Assembly (NCBI GenBank): GCA_015663855.1
Contig: DQRJ01000124.1
Span: 1 to 7,026, forward strand
Length of the DNA: 7,026 nucleotides
Source of the DNA: Flavobacteriales bacterium
GTDB lineage: Bacteria > Bacteroidota > Bacteroidia > Flavobacteriales_D > Sanyastnellaceae
Direction: 5' to 3'
Made by a program: the position numbers and the translations under genes. The notes beneath the pieces are model-generated. The model saw nothing but the letters and a program-made list of their open reading frames with translations, was not told the origin of the DNA and ran no database searches. Below, piece by piece: positions 6,319-7,026 of the stretch (position 1 is the first letter of the stretch; the number at the start of each line of letters is the position of its first letter).

Positions 6319-7026
6319 CTATTTTAATCCTTGTGATAGATCCCTTTTCTGATGGTTGTGAAATCGAGAATCGTTTTTTTCTCCCTTTCTCCTAGCTATC
6401 TGTTCCTCTTCTGGAAGTAGGGAATATTCTATACAGAGTTTAGAGCAGCAACCAGAGTGTTCAGTAGCACACTTTTTGCATTGTATAAATAGAAGATTGC
6501 AGGTCTTATTCTGGCAGTTAACGTGATCATCGCAGAGTTCACCACACTGGTGACAATTTGAAATAACCTCATCGGAGATCCTTTCTCCCAATCGCTCATC
6601 GAAAACGAAATTCTTTCCGATAAATTTATTATCTAGACCCTCATCTAGTTCAATTTGCCGAGCATAATCTATAATCCCTCCGTTAAGCTGATTCACGTCA
6701 TTAAATCCATGATGTTTCAGATATGCAGATGCTTTTTCACAGCGTATCCCGCCTGTGCAGTATAATAGTATTTTATCATCTTCCTTGTCTTTTAAATCAG
6801 TAAGGACCTCTGGCAGTTCTTCTTTGAAGGTTTCTGATTGAGGACAAATTGCTCCTTCAAAATGTCCTATCTCACTCTCATAATGATTTCGCATATCCAC
6901 AATTGTTGCCCCCTTTTCCATGGCTTCATTCCACTGCTCTGCATTGAGGTGATTCCCCACATTCGTAATATCGTATTCGCCAAAAGCCAAACCATCTGCA
7001 ACAATCTGTTCTTTGACTTTTACTAT
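6319..7026 (-). CDS. trhO: tRNA uridine(34) hydroxylase TrhO, C-terminal part
   Basis: The frame is open from the right edge to a TAG at 6319-6321, giving 235 codons. The N-terminal third (about 115 residues by comparison with the E. coli YceA/TrhO of about 350) is outside the window. TrhO hydroxylates uridine 34 of certain tRNAs to 5-hydroxyuridine, an oxygen-dependent cytoplasmic step in wobble modification. The visible part starts in the VKEQIVADG segment, then has a rhodanese domain (IVDMRNHYESEIGHFEGA) with active loop CTGGIRCEKA, whose first Cys, codon 6757-6759, is the expected catalytic one. It continues with FIGKNFVFDERLGERISDE and a Cys-rich C-terminal domain (CHQCGELC, NCQNKTC, QCKKC, GCCSKLC) that could bind metal. 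It ends with a basic tail. A TTG at 6988-6990 is internal, not the start. Similarity to E. coli is high throughout, from memory. It is convergent with the peptidase gene and functionally unrelated to it. Confidence 0.95.
   Translation of the reverse strand: MVKVKEQIVADGLAFGEYDITNVGNHLNAEQWNEAMEKGATIVDMRNHYESEIGHFEGAICPQSETFKEELPEVLTDLKDKEDDKILLYCTGGIRCEKASAYLKHHGFNDVNQLNGGIIDYARQIELDEGLDNKFIGKNFVFDERLGERISDEVISNCHQCGELCDDHVNCQNKTCNLLFIQCKKCATEHSGCCSKLCIEYSLLPEEEQIARRKGEKNDSRFHNHQKRDLSQGLK

Noticed and set aside
6988..6990. TTG as start of the trhO gene
   Set aside because: The frame continues to the right edge with conserved TrhO sequence (VKEQIVADG), so the TTG is an internal Leu codon and the gene is cut by the window.

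Overview
The window looks like chromosomal DNA from a member of the Bacteroidota, most likely a marine-type Flavobacteriales (Cryomorphaceae/Crocinitomicaceae-like). The reasons are AT-rich coding sequence, two proteins ending in type A sorting domains of the type IX secretion system (T9SS), SprB-like repeats, the Cys-Asn-Tyr-Asp repeat typical of such proteins, no clear Shine-Dalgarno sequences, and one TAnnTTTG promoter element. The lineage is inferred from family recall, not from a search.

Layout: (1) bases 1-1424, minus strand: the first 474 codons of a large secreted protein with Ig/PKD-like domains. It starts at a GTG and runs off the left edge. (2) bases 1425-1606: a divergent intergenic gap. 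(3) 1607-3805, plus strand: a 732-residue secreted, cysteine- and aspartate-rich repeat protein with a T9SS tail, followed by a strong intrinsic terminator. (4) 3948-6263, plus strand: a 771-residue secreted S8 (subtilisin-like) peptidase with the same kind of tail, followed by a second terminator. (5) 6319-7026, minus strand: the C-terminal two thirds of the tRNA uridine hydroxylase TrhO, a housekeeping enzyme, convergent with the peptidase and cut by the right edge.

The three left-hand genes all encode exported proteins. Genes 3 and 4 are separated by a terminator, so they are probably separate transcription units. They nevertheless share a homologous C-terminal region of about 260 residues (Cys repeat, Ig-like module, SprB-like module, sorting domain). 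This suggests that one tail was copied or inherited in common, and that both proteins use the same export and surface-attachment route. The most unusual single feature is that the S8 peptidase has Glu where the family has its catalytic Asp, while the His, Ser and oxyanion Asn are intact. I see no mobile element, CRISPR array, tRNA or rRNA. No complete new multi-gene system is evident.
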